64,000 nt of DNA, taken from Spongiactinospora rosea. Its GTDB lineage: Bacteria > Actinomycetota > Actinomycetes > Streptosporangiales > Streptosporangiaceae. The position numbers and the translations under genes are program-made. Of this stretch, positions 24,983-33,279 are shown one piece after another; positions within the stretch are counted from its first letter, which is position 1; each line of letters starts with the position of its first letter. The notes under the pieces were generated by a model. The model made no database searches, was not told the origin of the DNA, and saw only the letters and a program-made list of their open reading frames with translations. The stretch lies in contig NZ_QMEY01000013.1 in assembly GCF_003315795.1 (NCBI RefSeq), forward strand, positions 1-64,000, given 5' to 3'.

Positions 24983-26527
24983 ATGATCGCGGATGTGACC
25001 TACCGCACACTGGATGAGATTCGCGAAACCCTCAGCCCGGCGGAGGAGCGGTTCGAGCGCGCCCGTCGTACGGCGGGGCTCTGGCTGGCGCCGCTCGCCG
25101 GCCTGGGGGTCTACCTGGCCACCCCGGGCCTGCCCGACGCGCAGCGGAAGCTGGCGGCCGTCCTCGCCCTGGTGATCGTGGCCTGGATCACCGAGGCCGT
25201 CCCGATCCCGGTCACCGCCGCCCTCGGGCTCTCGCTGTGCGCGCTGCTCGGCGTGGCTCCCGCGGCCGAGGTCTTCGGGGCGTTCGCCAGTCCGACGATC
25301 TTCCTGTTCATCGGCGGGTTCGTGATCGCCGAGGCGATGATGCGGCACGGCCTGCACCGCAGGTTCGCGTTCTGGATCCTGTCGCTGCCGGGCGTGGCGG
25401 CCTCCACGTACCGCACGATGATCGCGTTCGGCCTGGCCACGATGGCGCTCAGCGCGTTCATCTCCAACACCGCGACCACCGCGATGCTACTGCCGATCGC
25501 GCTCGGGGTGGTGGCGACGCTGTCGGGGTTCGTGGCCGGTGGCACCGACCCGCGCCGGTTACGGTTCGCCACCGCGATCATGCTGATGCTGGCCTACTCG
25601 GCGTCCATCGGCGGGCTGCTGACGCCGATCGGCTCGCCGCCCAACCTGATCGGCCGCGGCCTGATCGAGGACGCCACCGGCACCCGGATACCGTTCTTCA
25701 CCTGGGTCCTCATGGCCGCGCCCATCGTGCTGGCGATGTTCGCGGTGCTGTGCGTGGTGCTGCTGTGGCTCAACCGGCCCGAGGCGCGGCGGATCGAGGG
25801 CGCCGGCGCGTACGTGGCCGCGGAACGCGCCGGGCTCGGGCGCATGTCGGCCGGGGAGCGCAACACGCTCATCGCCTTCGGCGTCGCGGTGGCCCTGTGG
25901 ATCACGCCGGGTGTCGTGGCGCTGGTGGCGGGCGAGGAGTCGGCCGCCTACCGGACCGCGCTGGCCCGCGCGGACGAGGGCGTCGTCGCGATCGTGGCCG
26001 CCGCGCTGCTGTTCGTGCTGCCGGTGGACTGGCGGGCCCGCCGCTTCACGCTGACCTGGAACGAGGCGGTGCGCATCGACTGGGGCACGATCCTGCTGTT
26101 CGGGGCGGGCATCGCGCTGGGCAAGCTGCTGTCCTCGACCGGCCTGGCCGAGACGATGGGCCGCAACGCCGCCGCGCTGCTCGGCGTCTCCTCGCTGCTC
26201 GGGCTGACCCTGCTGGCCACCCTGGTGGCCATCGTGATCAGCGAGACCACCAGCAACACGGCCAGCGTGGGGGTGGTGGTGCCGATCATCCTGCCGATCG
26301 CGACCGCCGCGGGGGTCGAGCCGCTGGTCCCCGCCCTGGCCGCGGTGTTCGGCGCGTCCTTCGGGTTCATGCTGCCGGTCTCCACGCCGCCCAACGCGAT
26401 CGTGTACGGCTCGGGCATGGTGCCGATCACCCGGATGGTGCGCTCGGGGCTGGTCTTCGACCTGATCGGCGCGGTCGTGATCGTGGCGGGCGTGATGCTG
26501 ATGGCCCCGGCGGTCGGGCTAGGCTGA
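24983..26527 (+). CDS. SLC13/DASS family anion (dicarboxylate/sulfate) symporter
   Basis: A 514-residue membrane protein with about 11-13 helices. The two diagnostic SNT motifs are present: SNTATTAMLLP in the first half and TTSNTASVGVVVPI in the second. Further marks are PIGSPPNLIG and VSTPPNAIVYGSG. These carriers import di- and tricarboxylates or sulfate with sodium. The N-terminal ~35 residues are hydrophilic. The ATG at 24983 is chosen; a GTG at 24995 in frame is possible, and neither has a strong ribosome-binding site. It stands alone, divergent from the ABC exporter, and ends before a hairpin at 26660. Confidence 0.92.
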   Translation: MIADVTYRTLDEIRETLSPAEERFERARRTAGLWLAPLAGLGVYLATPGLPDAQRKLAAVLALVIVAWITEAVPIPVTAALGLSLCALLGVAPAAEVFGAFASPTIFLFIGGFVIAEAMMRHGLHRRFAFWILSLPGVAASTYRTMIAFGLATMALSAFISNTATTAMLLPIALGVVATLSGFVAGGTDPRRLRFATAIMLMLAYSASIGGLLTPIGSPPNLIGRGLIEDATGTRIPFFTWVLMAAPIVLAMFAVLCVVLLWLNRPEARRIEGAGAYVAAERAGLGRMSAGERNTLIAFGVAVALWITPGVVALVAGEESAAYRTALARADEGVVAIVAAALLFVLPVDWRARRFTLTWNEAVRIDWGTILLFGAGIALGKLLSSTGLAETMGRNAAALLGVSSLLGLTLLATLVAIVISETTSNTASVGVVVPIILPIATAAGVEPLVPALAAVFGASFGFMLPVSTPPNAIVYGSGMVPITRMVRSGLVFDLIGAVVIVAGVMLMAPAVGLG

Positions 26528-26659
26528 ACCCCTTGACGATTACGATGGGTGATCGGAACAATACGTCTTGAACACGCTTCGCGGCGTGCGGTGAACCACC
26601 ACCACTCGGCGTGAGGATCGGCATCACCCACGCGGGTGCCGCCCCCAGCGGGCCGGGGC

Positions 26660-26682
26660 CCGCCGCTCACCCAGAGCGGCGG
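26660..26682. terminator. bidirectional hairpin terminator
   Basis: CCGCCGCTC (26660-26668) pairs perfectly with GAGCGGCGG (26674-26682) around the loop ACCCA. It sits between the convergent SLC13 and PEBP genes. A second GC palindrome (GCGGGCC-GG-GGCCCGC) lies just before it. There is no T-run, as is usual for actinobacterial intergenic hairpins. Confidence 0.5.
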
Positions 26683-26719
26683 CCCCGGTCCCGTGCGGTC
26701 CTGCGGCGCTGCGCGGGCT

Positions 26720-27313
26720 TCACGACAGGCCGGTGATCCTGGCCGAGCCGAGTGAGGCGTTGGCGATGACCTGCGCCGCGGTCCTGATCGAGGAGTTCTG
26801 GTTGAGTTCGGTCAGGGTCGCCCGGTTGAGCGCGTGGACCCTGAACTCATAGGTGTTGATCGAGCTGGGCGAGCACGGGCCCTGGTAGCCCCACAGGCTC
26901 GCGCTGCCGCGGTAGTAGATCTGCCTGGATCCGGCGGGCACCGGCGGCTGGTAGAGGTGGGCGACGTTCTGCGGAAGCGATGTCGTGCTCACCGGAATGT
27001 CGTAGATGATCCAGTGCAGCAGATTGTTGTTGCTGAGGTCGCGCATGATGATCGCGTAACTCTGCGCGCCGGCCGGGGCGTCGGACCACGCCAGCGGCAC
27101 CGACTCGTTCTTCTTGCGCGAGTCCGGGGGCCTGGCGCTGGTGCACTCGTGGACGATGGGGATGGTGCCGCCCTGGGCGAAGGCGCTGCTGGTGATGGTG
27201 AACGCGGCGCGGTTCGCGCCCGAGTTCGCGGTCGCCGGGGAGGCGGCGGCGATGGCGGCCGCCGCGGCGCAGACGGCGAGCGCGACGTGCGACACGACTC
27301 GTCTGATGGTCAC
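26720..27313 (-). CDS. secreted PEBP/YbhB-YbcL family protein
   Basis: A 197-residue protein with a signal peptide (residues 1-29, ending SPATANS). The PEBP fold is recognisable from FTITSSAFAQGGTIP, VPLAWSDAPAGAQSYAIIMRD, LHWIIYDIPVSTTSLP, YQGPCSPSS and TYEFRVHALNR. YbhB-type proteins resemble Raf kinase inhibitor protein and bind small ligands. In bacteria the role is unsettled. The usual GPxPPxGxHxY loop is altered to GPCSPSSINTYEF, so the ligand pocket may differ. Two Cys residues could form a disulfide after secretion. A single-gene unit. Confidence 0.88.
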   Translation of the reverse strand: MTIRRVVSHVALAVCAAAAAIAAASPATANSGANRAAFTITSSAFAQGGTIPIVHECTSARPPDSRKKNESVPLAWSDAPAGAQSYAIIMRDLSNNNLLHWIIYDIPVSTTSLPQNVAHLYQPPVPAGSRQIYYRGSASLWGYQGPCSPSSINTYEFRVHALNRATLTELNQNSSIRTAAQVIANASLGSARITGLS

Positions 27314-27496
27314 AGTGGGCTCCTTAAATGGGGTGACTGTGGTGCTCCATCCTTTTTCATATGTTTTTACTGTTGGTGTGGCACAGTGTACGGACGGTGC
27401 TTTTCCTTGCCTACCATCTATTTAATTGGCATATCGCCCTATGGCGAAAACGGAGGGGCGGCCACGACGTCCACCGTGACCGCCCCCGCTCCCGCG

Positions 27497-28513
27497 CTAT
27501 GACGCCATCAGTTCGCGCAACCCTTCGTCGATGAACCGGACGTCCTCCGGATTGCTGCCGTGCCCCGCGAAGTGGCCCCAAACGCCCGGGATGACCCGCA
27601 GCCGGGCATTGGGGATCCGCTCCACGGCCCACGCCTCGTCCTCCGGCGGGAAGTAGAGATCCTTCTCCGCCGGCATGACCAGCGCCTTGGCCTTGATGGA
27701 GGCCAGCGCCGCCTCGGTGTCACCGTTGAATCCCGGGGTCAGCCCCACGTCGGCGGAGTGCCAGACGCGCAGCATGGTGAGCAGGTTGTTGGGATCTCTG
27801 TCGTCGAGGAAGAAGCCTTCCCAGAAACCGACCAGGAAGTCCTCCAGGGAGGTGTAACCCAGTCGCTCGTACAGGTGCTGCCAGTAGAACGCCTGGGAGA
27901 ACCCCCATCCGGCGTAGACGCGGGCGGCGGCCCGCAGGCCGGTGGTCAGCCGCCGCTCGCCGTAGAAGCCGCCGTTGTAGTTCCCGTCGGCGGTCAGCGC
28001 GGCCCGCACGCCCTCCAGGAACACCTTGTTGTGCGGGCTGGTGTGCGAGGAGCCGCAGAAGGGCGCCATCCGCTGCACCATGTCCGGGTGGCTGACCGCC
28101 CACTGGTAGGTCTGCCCCGCGCCCATCGACCAGCCGGTCACCAGGGCCAGGCGCTCCACGCCGAACCGCTCGGTGACCAGCCGGTGCTGGGCCTCCACAT
28201 TGTCGTACATCGTGACGCGCGGGAACCTGGCCTGGTCGTACGGCTCCGGCGTGTTGCTCGGCGAGCTGGACAGGCCGTTGCCGAACTGGTTGGGCACGAT
28301 GATGAAGTAGCGTTCCGGGTCCAGGGTCATGCCCGGGCCGATCAGCCACTCGTTGTCCCAGTGCCGCCCGGAGTACCAGGTCGGGTAGACGATCACGTTG
28401 TCCTTCGCGGGGGACGGCTCGCCGTACGTCTTGTAGGCGAGCCGCGCCCCCCGCAGGGTCGCGCCGCTGAGGAAGGTGAAGTCCCCCAGCTCGAAGATCT
28501 CATAGTCGGACAT
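27497..28513 (-). CDS. alpha/beta hydrolase (MetX-like fold) in the formamidase cluster
   Basis: A 338-residue alpha/beta-hydrolase of the homoserine O-acetyltransferase-like branch. The nucleophile elbow GWSMGAG has Ser129; the acid is probably Asp285 (PAEKDLYFP) and the base His314 or His318 (WGHFAGHGS). Its N-terminus (FELGDFTFLSGATLRGARLAYKTYG) is typical of this branch. It starts one base after the formamidase stop codon, so it is in the same transcript. It probably hydrolyses an ester or amide related to the formamidase substrate; a true MetX role is unlikely because of the context. Specificity is unknown. Confidence 0.88.
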   Translation of the reverse strand: MSDYEIFELGDFTFLSGATLRGARLAYKTYGEPSPAKDNVIVYPTWYSGRHWDNEWLIGPGMTLDPERYFIIVPNQFGNGLSSSPSNTPEPYDQARFPRVTMYDNVEAQHRLVTERFGVERLALVTGWSMGAGQTYQWAVSHPDMVQRMAPFCGSSHTSPHNKVFLEGVRAALTADGNYNGGFYGERRLTTGLRAAARVYAGWGFSQAFYWQHLYERLGYTSLEDFLVGFWEGFFLDDRDPNNLLTMLRVWHSADVGLTPGFNGDTEAALASIKAKALVMPAEKDLYFPPEDEAWAVERIPNARLRVIPGVWGHFAGHGSNPEDVRFIDEGLRELMAS

Positions 28514-28514
28514 G

Positions 28515-29762
28515 TCAGCTGCTGCTGGCGCAGGAGCCCCGGTCGGCCTTCCTCGGGCCGTCCGCGGTCGGGCGGATGTCGAAGTCGAAGATCTCGGTGG
28601 GCAGGTAGAGGGTGCAGCAGGCGTTCGGGATGTCCACGACCCCGCTGACCCGGCCCTCCACCGGCGCGGCCCCGAGCAGCAGGTACGCCTGCGCCCCGCT
28701 GTAGCCGAAGGTCTTCAGGTACTCGATCGCGTTCAGGCACGCGTTGCGGTAGGCGAGCGTGGCGTCGTTGTAGTAGTTGGTGTCGGTGTCGTGATCGACG
28801 GAGATGCCGATGAACGACATGAACTCCGAGTAGCGCGGCTCCACGTTGCCCGGCAGGAACACCGGGTTGGTGGTGATCCCGTACTTCTCCATGCCGCCCT
28901 TGATCAGGTCCACATGGAAGTCGATGAACCCGCCCATCTCGATGGCGCCGCAGAAGGTGATCTCGCCGTCGCCCTGGCTGAAGTGCAGGTCGCCGCCGGA
29001 GAACAGGGCGCCGGGCACGTAGACCGGGTAGAAGACCCGCGCGCCCCGGCTGAAGTTCTTGATGTCGTGGTTGCCGCCGTTCTCGCGGGGCGGCACGGTA
29101 CGGGCCCCCTCGCGGCCGACGCGATCCAGGTCCGGGCCGCTGAGCGGCCCGGCGAGCACGCCGTCGCCCAGCGGCGGCAGCGCCAGCGGCGGCACCCGCT
29201 GCGGCGCGGTGTCGATCAGGGCCTGCTCGCGGGTGTTCCAGCGGTACAGCAGGTCGGGTGAGGGGGCGGTGCCGAACAGCCCCGGGTGGGTGATGCCGGT
29301 GAACCTGACCCCCGGGATGTGCCGGGAGGTGGCCTGCTGGCCGTGGAAGTCCCAGATCGCCTTGTAGGCATCGGGGTACTGGTCGGTCAGGAAACCGCCG
29401 CCGTTCTGCTTGGCGAAGATCCCGGTGTAGCCCCAGCCCTGGCCGGGCAGGCTGCCCGACTCCTGCGGCACCGGGCCGATGTCGAGGATATCGATGATCA
29501 GCAGGTCGCCCGGCTCCGCGCCCTCCACCGCGATGGGGCCGCTGAGCATGTGGCAGACCGACAGGTTCACATCACGTACGTCGTTGGCGGAGTCGTTGTT
29601 GCCGATCTGGCCGTCGGTCCATTCGCGGCACTCCACCCGGAACTCCGCGCCCGGCCGTACCGTGACCGCGGGCGGGATGTCGGGATGCCACCGGTTGTGA
29701 CCCGGGGCGGCCTGGTCGCGCATGGAACGCGCCTGGTCGACGCTGAAGACGACTTCGGGCAT
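28515..29762 (-). CDS. fmdA: formamidase (acetamidase/formamidase family)
   Basis: The 415-residue length matches the family. The enzyme hydrolyses formamide to formate and ammonia, or short amides. Recognisable stretches are GHNRWHPDIPPAVTVRPG, GPIAVEGAEPGDLLIIDI, GGNHDIKNFSRGARVFYPV, GDLHFSQGDGEITFCGAIEM and GISVDHDTDTNYYNDATLAYRN. The His/Asp residues in these form the binuclear metal/active-site cluster of the fold. It is flanked by an FmdB-like zinc ribbon gene upstream and an alpha/beta hydrolase downstream on the same strand, the usual fmd arrangement. It likely serves nitrogen scavenging. Confidence 0.95.
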   Translation of the reverse strand: MPEVVFSVDQARSMRDQAAPGHNRWHPDIPPAVTVRPGAEFRVECREWTDGQIGNNDSANDVRDVNLSVCHMLSGPIAVEGAEPGDLLIIDILDIGPVPQESGSLPGQGWGYTGIFAKQNGGGFLTDQYPDAYKAIWDFHGQQATSRHIPGVRFTGITHPGLFGTAPSPDLLYRWNTREQALIDTAPQRVPPLALPPLGDGVLAGPLSGPDLDRVGREGARTVPPRENGGNHDIKNFSRGARVFYPVYVPGALFSGGDLHFSQGDGEITFCGAIEMGGFIDFHVDLIKGGMEKYGITTNPVFLPGNVEPRYSEFMSFIGISVDHDTDTNYYNDATLAYRNACLNAIEYLKTFGYSGAQAYLLLGAAPVEGRVSGVVDIPNACCTLYLPTEIFDFDIRPTADGPRKADRGSCASSS

Positions 29763-29781
29763 GGCAGAGTCTCCCGTCAGA

Positions 29782-30069
29782 TCAGGGTCGGGGAAGCTTG
29801 GCCCACCGCGGGTCGGGCGGGGGCGCCGGGCGCTTCGGGCGCGCCGGGACCCGCTGGGTGACCTGCGGTTCGTGGGCGCTCGCCCGCTCGGCGTCGAGCG
29901 CCCGTACCAGTGCGGGCGCGGTGCGCGCCAGCATCGGCGGGGTGTAGACGCGTACGGCGGGCTCGCCGCAGCCGACGCACTCCTCGGTCACCGCCGCCTC
30001 GCCGATCGGCCGCCGCACTTCGAACGGACCACATACGGCACACCGGTAGGGATACGTCGCCACGGTCAT
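29782..30069 (-). CDS. fmdB: FmdB family zinc-ribbon protein
   Basis: A 95-residue protein. The N-terminal ~40 residues form a single zinc ribbon with two CxxC knuckles (YRCAVCGPFEV and EECVGCGEP), the FmdB putative regulatory protein pattern. The remainder is Pro/Arg-rich and probably disordered. It lies 19 bases upstream of formamidase on the same strand. FmdB proteins are named as putative regulators of formamidase, but a biochemical function is not established. Confidence 0.85.
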   Translation of the reverse strand: MTVATYPYRCAVCGPFEVRRPIGEAAVTEECVGCGEPAVRVYTPPMLARTAPALVRALDAERASAHEPQVTQRVPARPKRPAPPPDPRWAKLPRP

Positions 30070-30143
30070 CAGCCTCCCCAGTATTGCTTCATAAGAAAAC
30101 TATTTTTCTGCGAAGCAATCGTCAATGGGGCGCGGCTCGAAGT

Positions 30144-31196
30144 TCAGAGGTCCGCGATCACGTCGAAGCGCAGATCGTCGGCGACCGCGAGGAACATCCG
30201 CTGCTCCAGGTGCCTGGCCCTGACCTGTACCGGGCCGCGCGGCCCGTCGTACCCGAGCCCCTCCGACACCTCCAGCATCCGCCGCGCGCTCAGCTCCCCC
30301 GCCCTGCGCAGCAGCTCGGCCAGCAGGCGGACGCCCTCGTAACAGGACTCCCCCAGGCTGTTCAGCATCGGCGCCCTGAGCCCGAAGCGGTGGTGGTAGC
30401 GGGCGTCGAAGTCGAGCCCGGCGGCCGTCGGCAGCGCGGCGAAGTAACCGGCCGCGGCGAACAACCCGCGCGTCCCGGCGCTGCCGGTCGCCAGCAGCAT
30501 GTTCTCCTCCATCAGCGGGCTGAAGCGCAGCGCGTCGATGCCCGCCGCGCCGTACTGCCGGTTGAACGCCACGGCGTCATCGCCCACCAGCAGCATCAGC
30601 ACCGCGTCGCAGGGCGTGGCGCGCAGCCGGCCGAGCACGCCGCCGAAGTCGCCGGTGCCCAGCCTGACGTAGATCTCGTCGGTCAGCGTGCCGCCCAGGT
30701 CGGCCAGGTAGGACCGCACCTCGGCGGCCGTCCTGCGCGGCCACACGTAGTCGTCGCCCACGATCGCCCAGCGGCGTACGCCCAGCTCGGCGCGGAACCA
30801 GCGGAGCGCGGGCCGGAGCTGCCGCGCGGGCGTCTCACCGGTCAGGAACACCCACGGCGCCCGCTCGCCGCCCTCGTACAGCGCGGTGTAGACGTACGGC
30901 ACGCGCCCGGCGATCCGCGGCGCCACGACCTCGCGTACGGCGGAGATGTGCCAGCCCACCACGGCGTCCACCGCGCCGCCGGACACCAGCAGGTCGATCT
31001 CGTCGGCCACCTGGCGCGGCGGGGCGCCGCCGTCCACCGTGATCAGCCTGATCTCCCGGCCGAGCACCCCCGCGCCCGCGTTGATCTCCTCGGCCGCCAG
31101 CCGGGCGCACAGCTCGCAGGACGGCCCGAATATGCCCGCGGGCCCGCGCAGCGGTACCAGGAGCGCGACGTCGATGGCCCCGGTTGATGCGACCAT
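30144..31196 (-). CDS. AmiC/UrtA-like amide-binding protein without signal peptide
   Basis: A 350-residue periplasmic-binding-protein type I fold. It begins ASTGAIDVALLVPLRGPAGIFGPSCELCARLAAEEINAGAGVLG, the start of branched-chain amino acid/urea/amide binding proteins, and continues with YEGGERAPWVFLTGETP, WAIVGDDYVWPR and SLGESCYEGVRLL. No export signal precedes the fold, and no ABC permease genes follow. It therefore resembles cytosolic AmiC-type amide sensors more than a transporter component. The ATG at 31196 is adopted; upstream frame lacks protein character. It heads the fmd cluster and is divergent from a MarR gene. Confidence 0.8.
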   Translation of the reverse strand: MVASTGAIDVALLVPLRGPAGIFGPSCELCARLAAEEINAGAGVLGREIRLITVDGGAPPRQVADEIDLLVSGGAVDAVVGWHISAVREVVAPRIAGRVPYVYTALYEGGERAPWVFLTGETPARQLRPALRWFRAELGVRRWAIVGDDYVWPRRTAAEVRSYLADLGGTLTDEIYVRLGTGDFGGVLGRLRATPCDAVLMLLVGDDAVAFNRQYGAAGIDALRFSPLMEENMLLATGSAGTRGLFAAAGYFAALPTAAGLDFDARYHHRFGLRAPMLNSLGESCYEGVRLLAELLRRAGELSARRMLEVSEGLGYDGPRGPVQVRARHLEQRMFLAVADDLRFDVIADL

Positions 31197-31200
31197 ACTT

Positions 31201-31212
31201 GGTATTAGTACC
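31201..31212. promoter_or_regulatory. short inverted repeat in the fmd/marR divergent promoter
   Basis: GGTA-TTAG-TACC lies 5 bases upstream of the AmiC-like start codon and 40 bases before the MarR ATG. MarR dimers bind short palindromes in such positions. An additional TAATCT at 31235-31240 may be the -10 of the MarR promoter. Confidence 0.3.
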
Positions 31213-31251
31213 GGAATCTCCCCCCACGGAACGGTAATCTTCAGGTCACAG

Positions 31252-31707
31252 ATGGAGACGACGACCGAATCCCCGGATCCGGCGGGCGCCACCGCCCGCG
31301 GGATCGACCTGCCCCGGCTGCTCACCCTGGCGGAGCGGCGGGTCACCACGCGGCTGTCCGCCGCCCTCGGCGCGGCAGGCGGCACCGTGGAGGAGTGGCG
31401 GGTGATGGGCCTGCTCGCGGACGGCGACGGCCACCCCATGTCGGAGATCGCCGACCACGCGCTGCTGGCTCCGCCCACGCTCACCAAAATCGTGGACCGG
31501 ATGGTCTCGGACAACCTCGTCTACCGCAGGGCCGACGAGACCGACCGCCGCCGGGTGCTGGTGTTCCTGTCCGAACGCGGGCATGAGGCCCACCACCGCC
31601 TGTCCACCGCCGCGGACACCGAGCTCGCCGCCCTCGCCGCCCATCTCGGCGTCCCGGAGACCGGCCACCTCGCCACCCTCCTCACCGCCCTCGCCGCCCG
31701 CCGCTGA
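31252..31707 (+). CDS. MarR family transcriptional regulator
   Basis: A 151-residue protein with the winged-helix MarR fold. Evidence includes LPRLLTLAERRVTTRLSAAL, VEEWRVMGLLADGDGHPMSEIADHALLAPPTLTKIVDRMVSDNLV (recognition helix) and the wing YRRADETDRRRVLVFLSERG. The ATG at 31252 is preceded by AGGTCA and TAATCT (-10-like). It is divergent from the formamidase cluster and followed on the same strand by an MFS exporter 201 bases on. It could repress either; MarR proteins often control adjacent exporters and are released by small aromatic or phenolic ligands. Confidence 0.9.
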   Translation: METTTESPDPAGATARGIDLPRLLTLAERRVTTRLSAALGAAGGTVEEWRVMGLLADGDGHPMSEIADHALLAPPTLTKIVDRMVSDNLVYRRADETDRRRVLVFLSERGHEAHHRLSTAADTELAALAAHLGVPETGHLATLLTALAARR

Positions 31708-31804
31708 AACCAGCGGAAACCAGGCCGAAACCGGCGTAAGGCCGGTGCTGAGATCGGCGCTGAGACCGGGCTGGATCGGTCCTGGATCCGGCTTGATCGG
31801 AGTC
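31706..31804. repeat. degenerate short-period repeats between marR and MFS genes
   Basis: GAAACC recurs at 31706, 31716 and 31727. It is followed by imperfect 11-12-base units of the type GCTGAGATCGGC / GCTGAGACCGGG / CTGGATCGGTC / CTGGATCCGGC between 31747 and 31792, continuing into TTGATCGGAG. The spacing near one helical turn is regular, but the units are degenerate. Confidence 0.35.
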
Positions 31805-31908
31805 GGACCGGAATTGTCGGTGGCCTCCTCTATGTTGGGGCGGTTGTCACGTTGTCCACCGCGAGTGGCGTTGCTGCCCTTTTGGCCGTTTCGCCGGAGG
31901 CCCCTCTC

Positions 31909-33243
31909 ATGACCGAACCGACCGCCGCCGACGCCGACACCGCCTCGCGCTGGTTTCGCGGCCCGTTCCGTCCCTTCCAGTACGGCCAGTACCGCCTGCT
32001 CACCGGCTCGCTGACGGCCTCCCTGCTGGGCGAGGGGCTGTGGCTGATGGCCATGGTCTGGCAGGTGATCGCGCTCGGCGGCGGCGCCGCCGACCTGTCG
32101 ATCGTCTCGACCGGCACCGCCGTGGGCATGGTCGCGACCGCCCTGCTCGGCGGCGTGGTCGCCGACCGGGTGCCGCAGCGCCGTATCCTGCTGGTCACCG
32201 AGACCGTCCTGGCCACCGCCGCCATCGTGATCGCGGTGCTCGCGCTGCTCGGCGTCGTGCAGATCTGGCAGCTGGCCGCCGTCGCGCTGATCCGCGGCCT
32301 GGGCAGCGGCTTCTACTACCCCGCCTACTCCGCGATGCTGCCGTCGATCGTCCCGGCGAGTCACCTGCTCGCCGCCAACGGCTTCGAGGGCATGCTGCGC
32401 CCGGTGGCCCTCCAGGCGGCGGGCCCCGCGCTGGCCAGCCTCATGGTCGCGGCCCACTCCCCCGCCGCCGCGCTGACCGTGGGCGCGGCGGCGCAGGTGG
32501 CCGCGGCGGTCTTCCTGGTCCTGCTCCGCCCGGTCGCGCTGCGGCGCGACCGCAGCGCCGAGGCGGGCGGGCATCCCGTCCGCTCGATGCTGGCCGACCT
32601 GCGCGAGGGTTTCGTCTACATGGTCAAGACGCCCTGGCTGCTGGCCACGCTGGTCTTCTCCGCGCTGATGGTCCTGCTGGTGATGGGGCCGATAGAGGTG
32701 CTGATCCCGTTCGCGGTCAAGGACGGCGCGGGCGGCGGCCCGAAGGATCACGCGATCGTGATGGCCGCCTTCGGCATCAGCGGCGCGATCGCGTCCCTGG
32801 CGATGGCCTCCCGCAGGCTGCCCAGGCGCTACCTGACCGTGATGAACGTCATGTGGGGCCTGGCCAGCCTGCCGTTCGTGCTGATCGGGGTGGCCGACCA
32901 GATCTGGCTGATCGTGGTGGCCGCGTTCGTGCTCGGCGCGCTGTTCAACGCCCCGATGGTGATCTGGGGCACGCTGTTGCAGCGCCGGGTGCCGCCCGCG
33001 CTGCTCGGGCGGGTGTCCAGCCTCGACTTCTTCGTGTCGCTGGTCTTCATGCCGATCTCGATGGCGCTCGCCGGTCCGGTGAGCGAGGCGGTCGGCCTGA
33101 CCCCGACGTTCGTGATCGCGGGCCTGCTTCCGCTGCCCATCGCCATCGCGGCGATCCTGCTCGCCCGGCTGCCCGCCGACGAGATCGCCCACCCCCTCGA
33201 CCACCCGGCCGAGGACGCCGTACCGGCCCCGGCCACGAGCTGA
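31909..33243 (+). CDS. MFS transporter (exporter type)
   Basis: A 444-residue membrane protein with 12 predicted helices. The N-terminal half contains FQYGQYRLLTGSLTASLLGEGLWLMAMVWQV and the loop motif DRVPQRRIL typical of the major facilitator superfamily enterobactin-exporter-like (MFS_3) branch. GLGSGFYYPAYSAMLPSIVP and LLGRVSSLDFFVSLVFMPISMALAGP are further family marks. The ATG at 31909 has GGAGG at good spacing; an upstream start at 31852 is less likely. It follows a MarR gene, so regulated drug or siderophore efflux is plausible. It ends inside a strong terminator hairpin. Confidence 0.9.
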   Translation: MTEPTAADADTASRWFRGPFRPFQYGQYRLLTGSLTASLLGEGLWLMAMVWQVIALGGGAADLSIVSTGTAVGMVATALLGGVVADRVPQRRILLVTETVLATAAIVIAVLALLGVVQIWQLAAVALIRGLGSGFYYPAYSAMLPSIVPASHLLAANGFEGMLRPVALQAAGPALASLMVAAHSPAAALTVGAAAQVAAAVFLVLLRPVALRRDRSAEAGGHPVRSMLADLREGFVYMVKTPWLLATLVFSALMVLLVMGPIEVLIPFAVKDGAGGGPKDHAIVMAAFGISGAIASLAMASRRLPRRYLTVMNVMWGLASLPFVLIGVADQIWLIVVAAFVLGALFNAPMVIWGTLLQRRVPPALLGRVSSLDFFVSLVFMPISMALAGPVSEAVGLTPTFVIAGLLPLPIAIAAILLARLPADEIAHPLDHPAEDAVPAPATS

Positions 33244-33276
33244 CCGGCAGGGCTCCCTCTGGGGAGCCCTGCCGGT
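33243..33276. terminator. strong bidirectional hairpin terminator
   Basis: ACCGGCAGGGCTCCC (33243-33257) pairs perfectly with GGGAGCCCTGCCGGT (33262-33276) around the 4-base loop TCTG. It starts on the last base of the MFS stop codon and ends 4 bases before the stop of the convergent DyP peroxidase gene. Confidence 0.85.
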
Positions 33277-33279
33277 GGG

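Noticed and set aside
24567..24986. Plus-strand open frames of 140 codons before the SLC13 gene
   Set aside because: Repeat-rich, without ribosome-binding site or domain; overlapping frames in all phases.
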